From: Marinifilum sp965230805
Lineage (GTDB): Bacteria; Bacteroidota; Bacteroidia; Bacteroidales; Marinifilaceae
Assembly (NCBI RefSeq): GCF_965230805.1
Contig: NZ_OZ246019.1
Location: 3,348,001-3,412,000, forward strand
Direction of reading: 5' to 3'
DNA: 64,000 nucleotides
Shown: piece by piece, positions 8,036-16,996 of the stretch
Position numbering within the stretch: the first letter of the stretch is position 1
Layout of the letters: each line of letters begins with the position of its first letter
The notes under the pieces: model-generated
What the model was told of the DNA's origin: nothing
Databases searched by the model: none
What the model saw: only the letters and a program-made list of their open reading frames with translations
Position numbers and translations under genes: made by a program

Positions 8036-10501
8036 ATGAAAAATATATTCACAATAGCAAGAATGGAACTTCAGAAGATGTTCTTTTCTCCCATCGCATG
8101 GTTGGTTTTGATCATATTTGGTATCCAATGCGGTTTTGAAATTATATCTGACCTCAATAACCAGGTCCGCATGTTTGAATTGGGATATGCACGACCGGCA
8201 GTTACGGCTAGTATGTTCGCGGGCATGAACGGTTTCTTTGTTCGAATACCACAATGGTTGTTTATTTATATTCCTTTGGTAACCATGGCTTTAATGAGTA
8301 AAGAGTATAGCTCTGGTTCTATAAAGCTTTTATATTCGTCACCTATTTCAAATATCCAGATCGTTCTGGGGAAATACCTGGCAGCCCTGGTTTTTGTAGC
8401 TTGTATGTCAGTTTTACTTTTATTAGCAGGAGTATTAGGATTGTTTACGATTGAAAATGTTGACTTTCCACATATTCTAACAGCAGTATTAGGTTTGTTC
8501 CTGATGATGGCAACTTATGCAGCAGTAGGGCTTTTTATATCATCCTTAACTTCATATCAGATAGTAGCGGCCATCGGAACTTTTCTTACCCTGTTTGTTT
8601 TTCAAAAAATTGGCGACCTGTGGCAAACTGTTGAGATGGTAAGAAATATTACCTATTGGTTATCTATCAGTGGAAGATCAAGTACATTTGTGCGTGGATT
8701 AATTTGTAGCGAAGATGTTCTCTACTTTATCCTTGTGTCTGGGCTATTCATTTCCTATACTATTTTCCGTCTTAAAAGTATCAGGGAAAAAAGCCACAGA
8801 TTGGTGTCAACAGGCAGGTACTTATCAGCATTTTTATTGGTAGCCATTATTGGTTTTGTTTCAACTATCCCTTCATTAATGAAGTATTACGATGCAACCG
8901 CTACCAAAACCAATACCTTAACTGTTAGCAGCCAGGAGGTGGTTTCAAAGCTCGACGGAAAGGTGAAAATTACTGCCTATGCCAATGTTTTTGGCGATAA
9001 CTTTTATGGATTAAGCCCACGATCTCAGGTAAGAGATGCGGATAATACTTGGGGGCAATATTCACGTTTTTTCCCAAACCTTGAATTGGAATACAAATAT
9101 TACTACGCACTTCCAACCAATGAACAGGCATTAAAAAGCCATAACAGAAGATATGCTGACATGACCTTGGAACAGGCTTTGGAAAAAGTATGTAATACCT
9201 GGGATATGAATCCTAAAAAAGTAAAACCAGCCGAATTTTACAAAGATGAAATTAATCTTGAGGCTGAAATGAACCGTTGTGTGCGGAAAATTGAGACCGC
9301 AGATGGTAAATTTACTTATGTACACTTTTTTAATGATATGTACAGGGTTCCGTTTGAATCACAAAAAACAGCTGCCTTAAAAGGGCTTGTTCAAACACTT
9401 CCAATGATCGGTTTTGTTGATGGGCACCAGGAACGTAATGTAAACAACATTAGCGAAAGGGGCTTTTATACCGTGGCTAAAGAAAAAACATTCAGGCATG
9501 CCTTACGAAACAACGGAATTGATTTTGTAACCGTAAACCTGAATCAGCCTGTTGAACCGTTTATTGATGCTCTTGTAATAGCCGAAGCAAAAACACAGTA
9601 TACGGAAACGGAGATGAAAAACCTGAACGACTTTGTCGACCGTGGAGGTAATTTAGTTATTGCTGCCGACCGTAAACGTCAGGAAGCCATGAATCCATTG
9701 GTAGAGCGCTTTGGAGTAACATTTGAGCCTGGTCAAGTGGTGGAATACAATAAGGGGTATACGATGGATCTGGTAACTTCCGTATTCACTGAAGAAGGAA
9801 TGAAATTGTCTTATCCGTTTGAAGAAACAATTGTAGCTAGAGAACAATGTGTTACTATGCCAGGGGCTTTGGCATTAAGCTACGAAGATAAAGGTGAATT
9901 TGCATACACCACTGTACTTAGAGCTGATTCAATTGGCAATCTGCCAAAAGCTTCTGATATGGACGAAATTAAAAAAAACATAGCCAATCAGGCAATCAAG
10001 TTTGAAGGCATGAGTGCTGAGGACAAGCGCTTGATGATGATGTTGCGTGGACGCGAAGACAAGTCAAAAGATTCAGGAAAGTATAAAGGTTCGTGGAACG
10101 AATTGGTAACTACAGATTTTGTTGATGAAGTGCCATTGTACAATCCTGAAGAAGGTGAAATAGGTGGCCCTGTAACAACAGCTTTGGCACTTACTCGTAA
10201 AGTAGGTGATAAAGAACAACGTATCATGATTTTGGGAGATGCCGATTGTATCTCAAACGGTGAAATTTCAAGGCAACGTGCCAACATTCAGGCCGGGAAC
10301 TTTAACTTTGTGGGAGGTTTATTCTTCTGGCTAACCAACAACGAATCTCCGGTTGATATGCGTCGTCCTACTCCTCCAGACAATGCTTTGAAGATTGTAA
10401 AAGATGATGCTGGACCGTATAAGATGTTATACCGATTTGTATTCCCAGCTTTACTGTTACTTATCTTTTTATTGATTTGGTTAAGAAGAAGAGGAAGATA
10501 A
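8036..10501 (+). CDS. Fused GldF-GldG-like ABC transporter permease/auxiliary protein
   Basis: Inner-membrane partner of the GldA-like ATPase, 821 residues. Residues 1-240 are an ABC-2 permease of GldF type ('FSPIAWLVLIIFGIQ' first helix, 'LMSKEYSSGSIKLLYSSPIS' cytoplasmic loop, four further helices). After a helix near 265 comes a long periplasmic GldG-like region of the ABC-transporter-auxiliary type ('GFVDGHQERN', 'LVIAEAKTQYTETEMKNLNDFVDRGGNL', 'ILGDADCISN'), and a C-terminal helix ends in RRRGR. GldF and GldG are separate proteins in Flavobacterium; here they are one chain. Two homologues of the same architecture occur at 51279 and 54592. Transported substrate unknown. Confidence 0.9.
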   Translation: MKNIFTIARMELQKMFFSPIAWLVLIIFGIQCGFEIISDLNNQVRMFELGYARPAVTASMFAGMNGFFVRIPQWLFIYIPLVTMALMSKEYSSGSIKLLYSSPISNIQIVLGKYLAALVFVACMSVLLLLAGVLGLFTIENVDFPHILTAVLGLFLMMATYAAVGLFISSLTSYQIVAAIGTFLTLFVFQKIGDLWQTVEMVRNITYWLSISGRSSTFVRGLICSEDVLYFILVSGLFISYTIFRLKSIREKSHRLVSTGRYLSAFLLVAIIGFVSTIPSLMKYYDATATKTNTLTVSSQEVVSKLDGKVKITAYANVFGDNFYGLSPRSQVRDADNTWGQYSRFFPNLELEYKYYYALPTNEQALKSHNRRYADMTLEQALEKVCNTWDMNPKKVKPAEFYKDEINLEAEMNRCVRKIETADGKFTYVHFFNDMYRVPFESQKTAALKGLVQTLPMIGFVDGHQERNVNNISERGFYTVAKEKTFRHALRNNGIDFVTVNLNQPVEPFIDALVIAEAKTQYTETEMKNLNDFVDRGGNLVIAADRKRQEAMNPLVERFGVTFEPGQVVEYNKGYTMDLVTSVFTEEGMKLSYPFEETIVAREQCVTMPGALALSYEDKGEFAYTTVLRADSIGNLPKASDMDEIKKNIANQAIKFEGMSAEDKRLMMMLRGREDKSKDSGKYKGSWNELVTTDFVDEVPLYNPEEGEIGGPVTTALALTRKVGDKEQRIMILGDADCISNGEISRQRANIQAGNFNFVGGLFFWLTNNESPVDMRRPTPPDNALKIVKDDAGPYKMLYRFVFPALLLLIFLLIWLRRRGR

Positions 10502-10600
10502 TCTAAGAGATAAAGGCAAAGGTGTAGGCGAAGGCAAAGGGTAATTTCCTGCGTCTTTGCCAACACCTCATCCATTTCCTTTCAAAAAAAACAAAAAAAT

Positions 10601-11929
10601 ATGGCTTTTAAAGTAGATCATCAAACCATAAGCGATCTGAAGATTATTGGCGGTGCCCGGGAAAAAGACATTTATGGTTTATTCAACCGTACCAAAACAA
10701 GAGGTGGTGCCAGAATACTCAAAGACATGTTTATGTACCCACGTTCGCGAGAAGAAGAGATCATGAACAGGGTAAACATCATCTCCTATTTCAAGGAAAA
10801 AGAAATTGAGTTTCCTTTTGAAAGTAGTGGTTTTGATACCATTGAGCATTATTTAGGCAATACCGATGAGCGAACACGCTTAATGGAGCACGATGATAAT
10901 CTGAAACGCAAGTTCAATAACGCCATTGGCGGGGATACAGAATATCAGCAAATCAATAAAGGGGTTATTAGCACATTGGTTTTTCTTTATGATTTAAAAG
11001 AGTTTTTATCAAGCTTGGACAGCAATGGGGCAACTGCTGAAATCAATAAAGATGTTATTGCAATTAAGAAAGTTTTGGACATACCCGAACTGGAATTTGT
11101 GAATGGTCTTGAAAAACGAACAACTAAACTTTCGTATGCAAAAACAGCGAAATACGATAAGCTTTTACGTTTCGAAATCAACAAGCAGGTCCAAAAACTG
11201 CTTTACCATGTGTTTGATTTTGATGTGTACATTGCAGTAGCTGAAGTTGCCAACCAACACAAGTTTTCATTTGCTGAGATTGAACAAACCGATGGCAATC
11301 TAATTCAATTGAATGAGGTATATCATCCTTTGGTCCCCAATGCCATTCCAAATACCATTCACATCGATCAAAACAACAACATGATTTTCCTGACGGGAGC
11401 CAATATGGCGGGTAAATCTACCTTTATGAAGACATTCAGTATCGCCATATATCTGGCGCATATGGGATTTCCGGTGCCAGCTAAAAGCATGCGTTTTAGT
11501 ATTCAAAACGGAATGTTTACAACCATAAACCTGGCTGATAATTTAAATTTGGGATTCAGCCACTTTTATTCCGAAGTAAATCGAGTAAGAAAAGTAGCCG
11601 AAAGTGTGAATCAAAATGAACGCCTGGTTGTATTGTTCGATGAGTTGTTCAGAGGAACCAATGTAAAAGATGCATACGATGCAACCGTGGCAGTTATGGA
11701 TGCTTTTGCAACCAAGCGAAATTGCACTTTTGTGATTTCAACCCATATTATTGAAGCTGGTGAAGAGCTCAAAAAAATGAGGGATAATATAAAATTCATG
11801 TATTTGCCCACTGTCATGAAAGATAATCTGCCTCAATATACCTATCAAATTGAAGAGGGTATTACCGAAGACAGGCATGGGATGATCATTATTAATAATG
11901 AGAAGATATTGGATATTTTAAAGGAATAG
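10601..11929 (+). CDS. MutS-related ATPase (core/ATPase domains only), copy 1
   Basis: A 442-residue MutS-family protein without the N-terminal mismatch-recognition and connector domains. The C-terminal ATPase shows Walker A 'FLTGANMAGKSTFMK' near residue 260, Walker B 'LVVLFDELFRGTNVKDAYDA', and the 'ISTHIIEAGEEL' motif; the N-terminal half is helical like the MutS lever/core. Because the DNA-mismatch-reading domain is missing, classical repair is unlikely; the role is unknown. It follows the GldA/GldFG-like genes by about 100 bp and has a paralogue at 12398, so it may belong functionally to that ABC locus. Full MutS is about 850 residues. Confidence 0.9.
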   Translation: MAFKVDHQTISDLKIIGGAREKDIYGLFNRTKTRGGARILKDMFMYPRSREEEIMNRVNIISYFKEKEIEFPFESSGFDTIEHYLGNTDERTRLMEHDDNLKRKFNNAIGGDTEYQQINKGVISTLVFLYDLKEFLSSLDSNGATAEINKDVIAIKKVLDIPELEFVNGLEKRTTKLSYAKTAKYDKLLRFEINKQVQKLLYHVFDFDVYIAVAEVANQHKFSFAEIEQTDGNLIQLNEVYHPLVPNAIPNTIHIDQNNNMIFLTGANMAGKSTFMKTFSIAIYLAHMGFPVPAKSMRFSIQNGMFTTINLADNLNLGFSHFYSEVNRVRKVAESVNQNERLVVLFDELFRGTNVKDAYDATVAVMDAFATKRNCTFVISTHIIEAGEELKKMRDNIKFMYLPTVMKDNLPQYTYQIEEGITEDRHGMIIINNEKILDILKE

Positions 11930-12013
11930 CTGTTGGGTGTTAGCATTTAGGTTTTTGTATTGGGGTGTTAGGTGTTTTGCGAAATTAAGTAACATCAATT
12001 AAATCAAAAGTAA

Positions 12014-12331
12014 ATGAGAGACATTAGGCAATTGAATATTTGGAAGGAAGGATTGATTATTATTAAACATGTATATCGTGTATCTGAATTACTTCCAGAT
12101 GCTGTGAAATATGGTTTAAATGCCAGATTTGTCGCTCTGCGGTTTCAATCCCTTCAAACATAGCTGAAGGTTGTAGCAGAAGCAGTCAGTTGGAGTTTAA
12201 GCGTTTTTTAAAAAATGCCATAGGATCCTTTTGAGTTAGAAACACAACTAATCCTAATCGAAGAATTATCTTTAGTACCCCAAAATGAAACAGCAGAAAT
12301 AATTGACGCCATTAATAAAGAAAAAACATGA
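12014..12331 (+). pseudogene. Frameshifted four-helix-bundle protein gene
   Basis: Translation from ATG 12014 begins MRDIRQLNIWKEGLIIIKHVY, which matches the start of the small four-helix-bundle family (the S23/23S rRNA intervening-sequence protein family). After 'DAVKYGLNA' (about 12130) the family motif continues only in another frame, as 'SAVSIPSNIAEGCSRSSQLEFKRF', and after 'NAIGS' (about 12226) only in a third, as 'FELETQLILIEELSLVPQ'. A loss of one base and then of two bases would explain this. It sits between two paralogous MutS-like genes. Such genes are often strays near repeats or rRNA intervening sequences, so it may be an insertion that later decayed. Confidence 0.8.
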
Positions 12332-12397
12332 TTAATAGTTTTATTAGTAAACTAAAAGCTAACAGCAAATAGCCAACAGCAAGAAACAACAATAACA

Positions 12398-13729
12398 ATG
12401 GACTTTGTAACTGATAAACAAACGCTACAGGATTTAAATATCCTTGGGCAATTCAAGAATAACTCAATTTTTAGCCTGTTTAACCAGACCATTACAAGCG
12501 GAGGAGGACGATTACTTGAACGCATGTTCAACAATCCCTATACTGAGTTGGAACCAATTGAGAGGCGAAAACAGAATATTGCTTTCTTTGAGAAATTAAA
12601 TACTTCTCTTCCATTTACCGAGAAAGAGTTCGACGAAGTAGAGAATTATTTGAGAAACACCGAATCAAAAAGCCGGATAGTGGCTGCAATGAATATTTCC
12701 CGCACAAAGTTCATGAACTTTATTGCTCAGGAAAAAGAGTATCTGGTTATTCGGGAAGGTTTGGAAAGAAGCATTGTTTTATTAAAGAAGTTTCGTGAAA
12801 CAATAAAATTAATTGTTTCAAAATCTAATGGCACTCCCTTTTACGAAAAGGCATTAAAATTACAAGCTCTACTTGAGCGCAAAGAGCTTTTGGAGGCATA
12901 CGAATTGGAAGGAATAAGTCCTCTGCCATATAAAAATGTATTTCGTTTTGACTATATTTTCCGTGGACTCTTAAATGATGAGATGGAAGATCTGATCAAT
13001 GAAATTTACAGTCTGGATGTTTTTATGGCTGTTTCAGATGTAGCCAGAAAACGTGGATTTAAATATGCCAAAGCACTTGACAAAGAACAGAAAGTAATTG
13101 ATTTAAAAGGGGTGTTTCACCCGGCAATTCCCAATGCGGTTGATAATGATATCAAAATTGAGGGGAACAAGAATGTGTTTTTTCTGACCGGGGCCAATAT
13201 GGCAGGTAAATCAACCTTTATGAAATCATTCTCGGTGGCGGTTTATTTGGCTCACATGGGTTTTCCTGTACCAGCAAAGGAAATGACTTTTTCGGTTCAC
13301 GATGGAATTTATACTTCGATTAATGTGCCTGATGATTTGGCTCAGGGGTATAGTCACTTTTACGCAGAAGTTTTGCGTGTAAAACATGTGGCCGAAGAGG
13401 TGGCTTCCAATAAACAATTGGTAATTATATTCGACGAATTGTTTAAGGGAACCAATGTTAAAGATGCCTATGATGGTACAGTCTCAATCGTTGATGCCTT
13501 CTCTAAACGATTAGGCACATTCATTATCTCAACCCATATTATGGAAGCGGGTCAAACATTGCAAAAAAGCAACGACCGTTTATTTTTCAAATATCTGCCT
13601 ACGGTAATGAAGGGGGCAGTGCCTACCTATCCATATAAACTAGCCGATGGCATTACCGATGACAGGCATGGAATGATCATTATCGAGAATGAAAAAATAC
13701 TGGAAACCATTAGAGGGGGTAAATCCTGA
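12398..13729 (+). CDS. MutS-related ATPase (core/ATPase domains only), copy 2
   Basis: Paralogue of the 10601 gene, 443 residues, with the same layout: helical core, then Walker A 'FLTGANMAGKSTFMK', 'HMGFPVPAKEMTFSVHDGIYTSINVPDDLAQGYSHFYAEV', Walker B 'LVIIFDELFKGTNVKDAYDG' and 'ISTHIMEAGQTL'. The two differ much more in the N-terminal half than in the ATPase half, which suggests an old tandem duplication with different partners or surfaces. No mismatch-binding domain is present. A strong terminator follows at 13865. Confidence 0.9.
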   Translation: MDFVTDKQTLQDLNILGQFKNNSIFSLFNQTITSGGGRLLERMFNNPYTELEPIERRKQNIAFFEKLNTSLPFTEKEFDEVENYLRNTESKSRIVAAMNISRTKFMNFIAQEKEYLVIREGLERSIVLLKKFRETIKLIVSKSNGTPFYEKALKLQALLERKELLEAYELEGISPLPYKNVFRFDYIFRGLLNDEMEDLINEIYSLDVFMAVSDVARKRGFKYAKALDKEQKVIDLKGVFHPAIPNAVDNDIKIEGNKNVFFLTGANMAGKSTFMKSFSVAVYLAHMGFPVPAKEMTFSVHDGIYTSINVPDDLAQGYSHFYAEVLRVKHVAEEVASNKQLVIIFDELFKGTNVKDAYDGTVSIVDAFSKRLGTFIISTHIMEAGQTLQKSNDRLFFKYLPTVMKGAVPTYPYKLADGITDDRHGMIIIENEKILETIRGGKS

Positions 13730-13864
13730 AACTTTTTTGATTACAATTCATAGTAAGTGTGAATAACAAGGAATCTACTATTCAATTTTATAAGGGTTTT
13801 GTTTACGAAATACTTTCAAATCATAGTCGGGTTTAAGAAAGTATTTTAATTGATTAGTTGTTAG

Positions 13865-13901
13865 GGAGCAAGCAGGTTAGGGGGCTTGCTCCTGTTTTTT
13901 T
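13865..13901 (+). terminator. Conserved GGAGCAAGC hairpin terminator after MutS-like operon
   Basis: GGAGCAAGC/GCTTGCTCC perfect stem with loop AGGTTAGGGG, followed by TGTTTTTTT. Same stem and similar loop as at 3791 and 37816, but without the adjoining 21-bp array. Confidence 0.8.
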
Positions 13902-14600
13902 GTGTATAAGAGGAAGATAAGAAAGGCTCAGATTATTGATTGCTAGCTTATGTCATCATGGAGTTAAAGCGATTAATATTCGGAAAGAAAAGCTGGTTGG
14001 AGAATAAAGATGTTAGTATGGGAAAAAGACAAAAGAATAATATTGATTTCATGGTAATGCAGGTATTAGGATTAGGTATGAATGTTTATGAATCCACTTT
14101 TTGAATTTACTTATTTTAAAAGCAAATTTTAATTTTCCGTCCATTCTTTGCATTTGTTGCAATATCTACAAAACAACTTTAACCTCCTACATGACCGCAA
14201 GTTCAAATATTTAGCGGTAAATGTGCTTCCCATATTTTTTATACCTGTTTAATTATGAAGTGATTCTTAAATTATTTTGTGTTTAGTCAAGACAAAATGG
14301 TGTTATAGCCTAAGCTACTATGATATTTTTTATTGGAAGAATCAACTTAAAAGGACAAAAGAAGCAGACTTGTTTTGGTTTAAATTTCCTTAAATCTTCT
14401 CGCAATATCCCGATACTCCTTCGGTAATTTGAGAAAATTTATAAGCAAAACCTTTGCAAACTGTAACAATAATTTTAGACGAACTCAGGCTAATACCAGT
14501 ATAAGTTTGAGAAGACAAGTTGCAGCACGGAAATTGCTTTATTAGGTATACAAATTACCATTTGTTTTTTTCAGTGTAGTTGCATTTCAAAGAAAAAATT
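13902..14600. other. Non-coding interval before the first complete SusCD locus
   Basis: No convincing protein-coding gene. It holds a 48-codon ORF (13958-14104, starting MELKRLIFGKKSWLENKD) that I do not recognise and would not call a gene without conservation, and a 37-bp element at 14404 shared with 38789. The rest is AT-rich sequence that presumably carries the regulatory region of the sigma-factor gene. Confidence 0.5.
14404..14440 (+). repeat. 37-bp AATATCCCGATA element, copy 1
   Basis: Begins AATATCCCGATA and ends TTCGGTAATTTGAGAAAATTT-like sequence. A copy of equal length at 38789-38825 differs at only four adjacent positions, in the loop of a small CCGA/TCGG hairpin. Both copies lie 175-245 bp upstream of an ECF sigma gene. 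Could be a regulatory site or a small dispersed repeat. Confidence 0.6.
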
Positions 14601-14608
14601 TATATTTG
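14601..14608 (+). promoter_or_regulatory. Bacteroidota-type -7 promoter element (TATATTTG)
   Basis: Exact match to the TAnnTTTG -7 consensus, with a possible TTG -33 element about 20 bp upstream (near 14579). The expected transcription start falls at or just before the ATG at 14615, which implies a leaderless or nearly leaderless message and excludes the in-frame TTG at 14606. The third sigma gene has the same octamer in the same place. Confidence 0.55.
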
Positions 14609-14614
14609 AACACA

Positions 14615-15166
14615 ATGACGCTAACCAACAACCACATAAAACAGATTAATCAAGGGGATATTAAGGCTTTTAAAGAGGTGTACAATAACATGTTTAAATC
14701 TCTCTGCTTATATGCTTATAAAATGTTACAAGAAGAAGATGTGGTGAGTGATGCCGTACAGGAAGCCTTTATCGTTATGTGGAACAAGCGTAAGGAATTT
14801 AATTCAATGCGTGGTGCACAGAGCTATTTGTATACGGTGGTGCGAAATAACATCATTAACGAGATAAGGAATCGTAAAAAAGAAGCAAAAGAAGCTGAAA
14901 TTGCAGAAGAGATCGAATTCGATAATCAGATCACCAAGGAAGAAACCTACAAGTTGTTGCATCAAGCAATTGCCACTCTGCCCGAAAAAACTCAGAATGT
15001 GATAAAGATGTCGATGAATGGTCACACCAATCCCGAAATTGCAGAAAGACTTGATGTTTCAGTAAATACGGTAAAAACATTAAAAAGAATTGGTTACTCA
15101 AGACTGCGTGAGCAGTTAAAGGAAAACATTTTCTTATTGATTTTACTCTCCGAACTACTTGGTTAA
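14615..15166 (+). CDS. ECF sigma factor of SusCD locus 1 (FecI-like)
   Basis: Extracytoplasmic-function sigma factor, 183 residues from the ATG at 14615 (an upstream TTG at 14606 overlaps the -7 element and is unlikely). Region 2 is seen in 'EEDVVSDAVQEAFIVMWNKR' and 'SYLYTVVRNNIINEIR'; region 4 has the helix-turn-helix 'GHTNPEIAERLDVSVNTVKTLKRIGYSRLREQL'. The hydrophobic tail 'NIFLLILLSELLG' is shared with the sigma factor at 39067. It should be held by the FecR-like protein encoded next and drive transcription of the downstream fecR-susC operon. The 409-bp gap to fecR contains the candidate target promoter. Confidence 0.93.
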   Translation: MTLTNNHIKQINQGDIKAFKEVYNNMFKSLCLYAYKMLQEEDVVSDAVQEAFIVMWNKRKEFNSMRGAQSYLYTVVRNNIINEIRNRKKEAKEAEIAEEIEFDNQITKEETYKLLHQAIATLPEKTQNVIKMSMNGHTNPEIAERLDVSVNTVKTLKRIGYSRLREQLKENIFLLILLSELLG

Positions 15167-15574
15167 TCCTCTCTTGTTTAGATTTATTCCTTTTAAGTGA
15201 AGCGGCTTGCCGATATTCAGCAAGTAGGCTAAATTGATAACTGTACTAACTAAAGTTTGAGATTTATAGTGTTTTGAGTATTTAAAAGAGCTTAAAATAC
15301 TCATTGCAAAAAAATCTGAAAAGCCTTATAGATTATAGCCCAGGGCATTGCCTTGGTGATGTATAAGAAAATGGAAAATCGTAGCATTTTATGTTGTTGA
15401 TAATGGAACATACGTTTCATACGACGAAATAGGAGTAATCGAAATGAAAGGATTTTTTTTCAAAAAAATAAAACTCAGTTCACCCACCTTTATGTTTTTG
15501 CTCTATTAGTATCAAAGTGCACACAAAAATACCATTTGTAAAAATCAATTGTCAATTGAACAAATATTGCTTAA
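15167..15574 (+). other. Intergenic region between sigma factor and fecR, locus 1
   Basis: No gene. It contains a small hairpin at 15340-15356 (CCAGGGC, ATT loop, GCCTTGG), a T/A-rich tract at about 15452-15472, and the CACCCA promoter-like box at 15481. The leader from there to the fecR ATG is about 60 bp. Confidence 0.5.
15481..15511 (+). promoter_or_regulatory. Candidate ECF-sigma promoter upstream of fecR, locus 1
   Basis: CACCCA, then 17 bp, then TATTAGTA, preceded by T/A runs. The fecR genes of the other two loci have CGCCCA (39703) and CACCCA (61974) in the same place with similar A/T-rich boxes 17-20 bp downstream. This is the pattern expected of an autoregulated ECF promoter; it rests on only three aligned sites. 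Confidence 0.45.
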
Positions 15575-16714
15575 ATGAATTCAGCTGAAAAATACATAAA
15601 TAAGGCAAAAGAATGGGCCAAAGCAATCTTGAATGATAGTTTAGGTTCTTTGGAATTGAATGAAGAGGAGAAAAAAGATCTTCATTCACTTCGGAATGGT
15701 TCCTATTCAGAATGGCGTTCAGATTTAGAGGCAAAATTCGATGAAGAATTGGTATGGAAGAACATCGAGAGTTGTATAATAAAAGGGAAGAAAAAGACTA
15801 AAGTTATTCAATTGTTAAAATACTGGCCATCGGTTGCGGCTATTTTAGTAATTGGTTTGCTTTCTTATCAGGCTTACTTTATTTACAACGATTACCAGAG
15901 AAAACATCATGAGGCTTTAATGGTTCCAGGTCAGTCCAAAGCATATCTAGAGATCGATAATACGCATAGAATTGAATTGGGACAATTGGATACCTTAATG
16001 ACATTTAATGGGACGAATTTGCAACTCAAAGCAGATCGGATTTCCTATACAGGTTTAGAAAGCAAGAATACTGAGAAGAGCTCTCACAAGTTAAGAGTTC
16101 CGCGAAATGCAGAGTATTGCATTCAGCTTGCCGATGGTAGCGTAGTGTGGGTCAATTCAGAATCTACTTTAGAATTTGATACTCGTTTCGATGGCAATAA
16201 AAGAATTGTGGATCTAAGTGGTGAGGCTTATTTTGAGGTAAAAAAAAATCCAGATCAACCATTTATTGTGAGAACCGAAAATGCTGATGTTAGAGTTCTG
16301 GGAACAAAGTTCAATGTAAGAGCTTACAATGATGAAGCCTACACAGTGGCAACTTTGAATGAGGGAAGAGTGAGAGTTCAGACCGATGAAATTAGCCAAG
16401 ATCTTTGGCCGGATGAACAGTTGGTATTTGAAAATGCGACAGGAAAAATCACAAAAAAAGTAGTTGATGCAGATATTTATTCAGCTTGGGTGAATGGAAA
16501 GTTTGTATTCAAAGATCAGCGTTTGGAGGATATTCTGCATACCATAAGCAGATGGTACGATATACAGGTGTTCTTTGAGAATCAGGAATTGCAGGAAGAA
16601 AGATTCTCACTCAGCTTAAATCGAGATGCGGATATTTCGGATTTGTTAGAGCATATTGAAATGACTGAATCGGTGCAATTTGATATCAAGGGCAAAGCTT
16701 TGATTGTGAAGTGA
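15575..16714 (+). CDS. FecR-family anti-sigma regulator, locus 1
   Basis: Inner-membrane anti-sigma/signal transducer, 379 residues. A cytoplasmic N-terminus of about 70 residues, one transmembrane segment ('YWPSVAAILVIGLLSYQAYFIY', about 86-107), then the periplasmic FecR domain ('RVPRNAEYCIQLADGSVVWVNSES', 'GEAYFEVKKN', 'RVLGTKFNVRAYND') and the C-terminal DUF4974/STN-like part ('FKDQRLEDILHTISRWYDIQVFF'). It should bind the STN domain of the SusC encoded 282 bp downstream and release the ECF sigma factor when ligand is present. Confidence 0.93.
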   Translation: MNSAEKYINKAKEWAKAILNDSLGSLELNEEEKKDLHSLRNGSYSEWRSDLEAKFDEELVWKNIESCIIKGKKKTKVIQLLKYWPSVAAILVIGLLSYQAYFIYNDYQRKHHEALMVPGQSKAYLEIDNTHRIELGQLDTLMTFNGTNLQLKADRISYTGLESKNTEKSSHKLRVPRNAEYCIQLADGSVVWVNSESTLEFDTRFDGNKRIVDLSGEAYFEVKKNPDQPFIVRTENADVRVLGTKFNVRAYNDEAYTVATLNEGRVRVQTDEISQDLWPDEQLVFENATGKITKKVVDADIYSAWVNGKFVFKDQRLEDILHTISRWYDIQVFFENQELQEERFSLSLNRDADISDLLEHIEMTESVQFDIKGKALIVK

Positions 16715-16916
16715 GGTGTGGGATTCAACTGAGCTAGATGTGCAAAGATGAGTGAGTGAAGAGTTTAATGAGTGAAATAATAATAACATATTAATTGAGG
16801 AGTTCGCTTTTTAGGAGAGACCTGGAAAAGAAAAGGGGGTGATTTCAATTCAGAAAAATCAGCGATAATCATATCGATCATATATAACCTAAGTCTAAAA
16901 AAATAAAATAAAAAGA

Positions 16917-16945
16917 GGGAAATGATACTGCGAATATCATTTCCC
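16917..16945 (+). promoter_or_regulatory. Leader hairpin between fecR and susC, locus 1
   Basis: GGGAAATGATA pairs perfectly with TATCATTTCCC around the loop CTGCGAA. No T-run follows, so it is not an ordinary terminator. A hairpin in the same place occurs in loci 2 and 3. The 50 bp between hairpin and susC ATG also resemble locus 2 (ATTATCTAA, TACAAAT, TATGGAAAA). Confidence 0.65.
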
Positions 16946-16996
16946 TGAGATTAAATAACCCATTGTTCAATTAAATTATCTAATCATTACAAATCT

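Noticed and set aside
10508..10570. GGCAAAG direct repeats and a possible GGCAAAG/CTTTGCC hairpin after the first GldFG gene
   Set aside because: Short, imperfect and without a T-run; likely a chance low-complexity repeat.
13958..14104. 48-residue ORF (MELKRLIFGKKSWLENKD...)
   Set aside because: No recognisable family, ordinary composition for AT-rich intergenic DNA, no promoter seen; would need conservation to support it.
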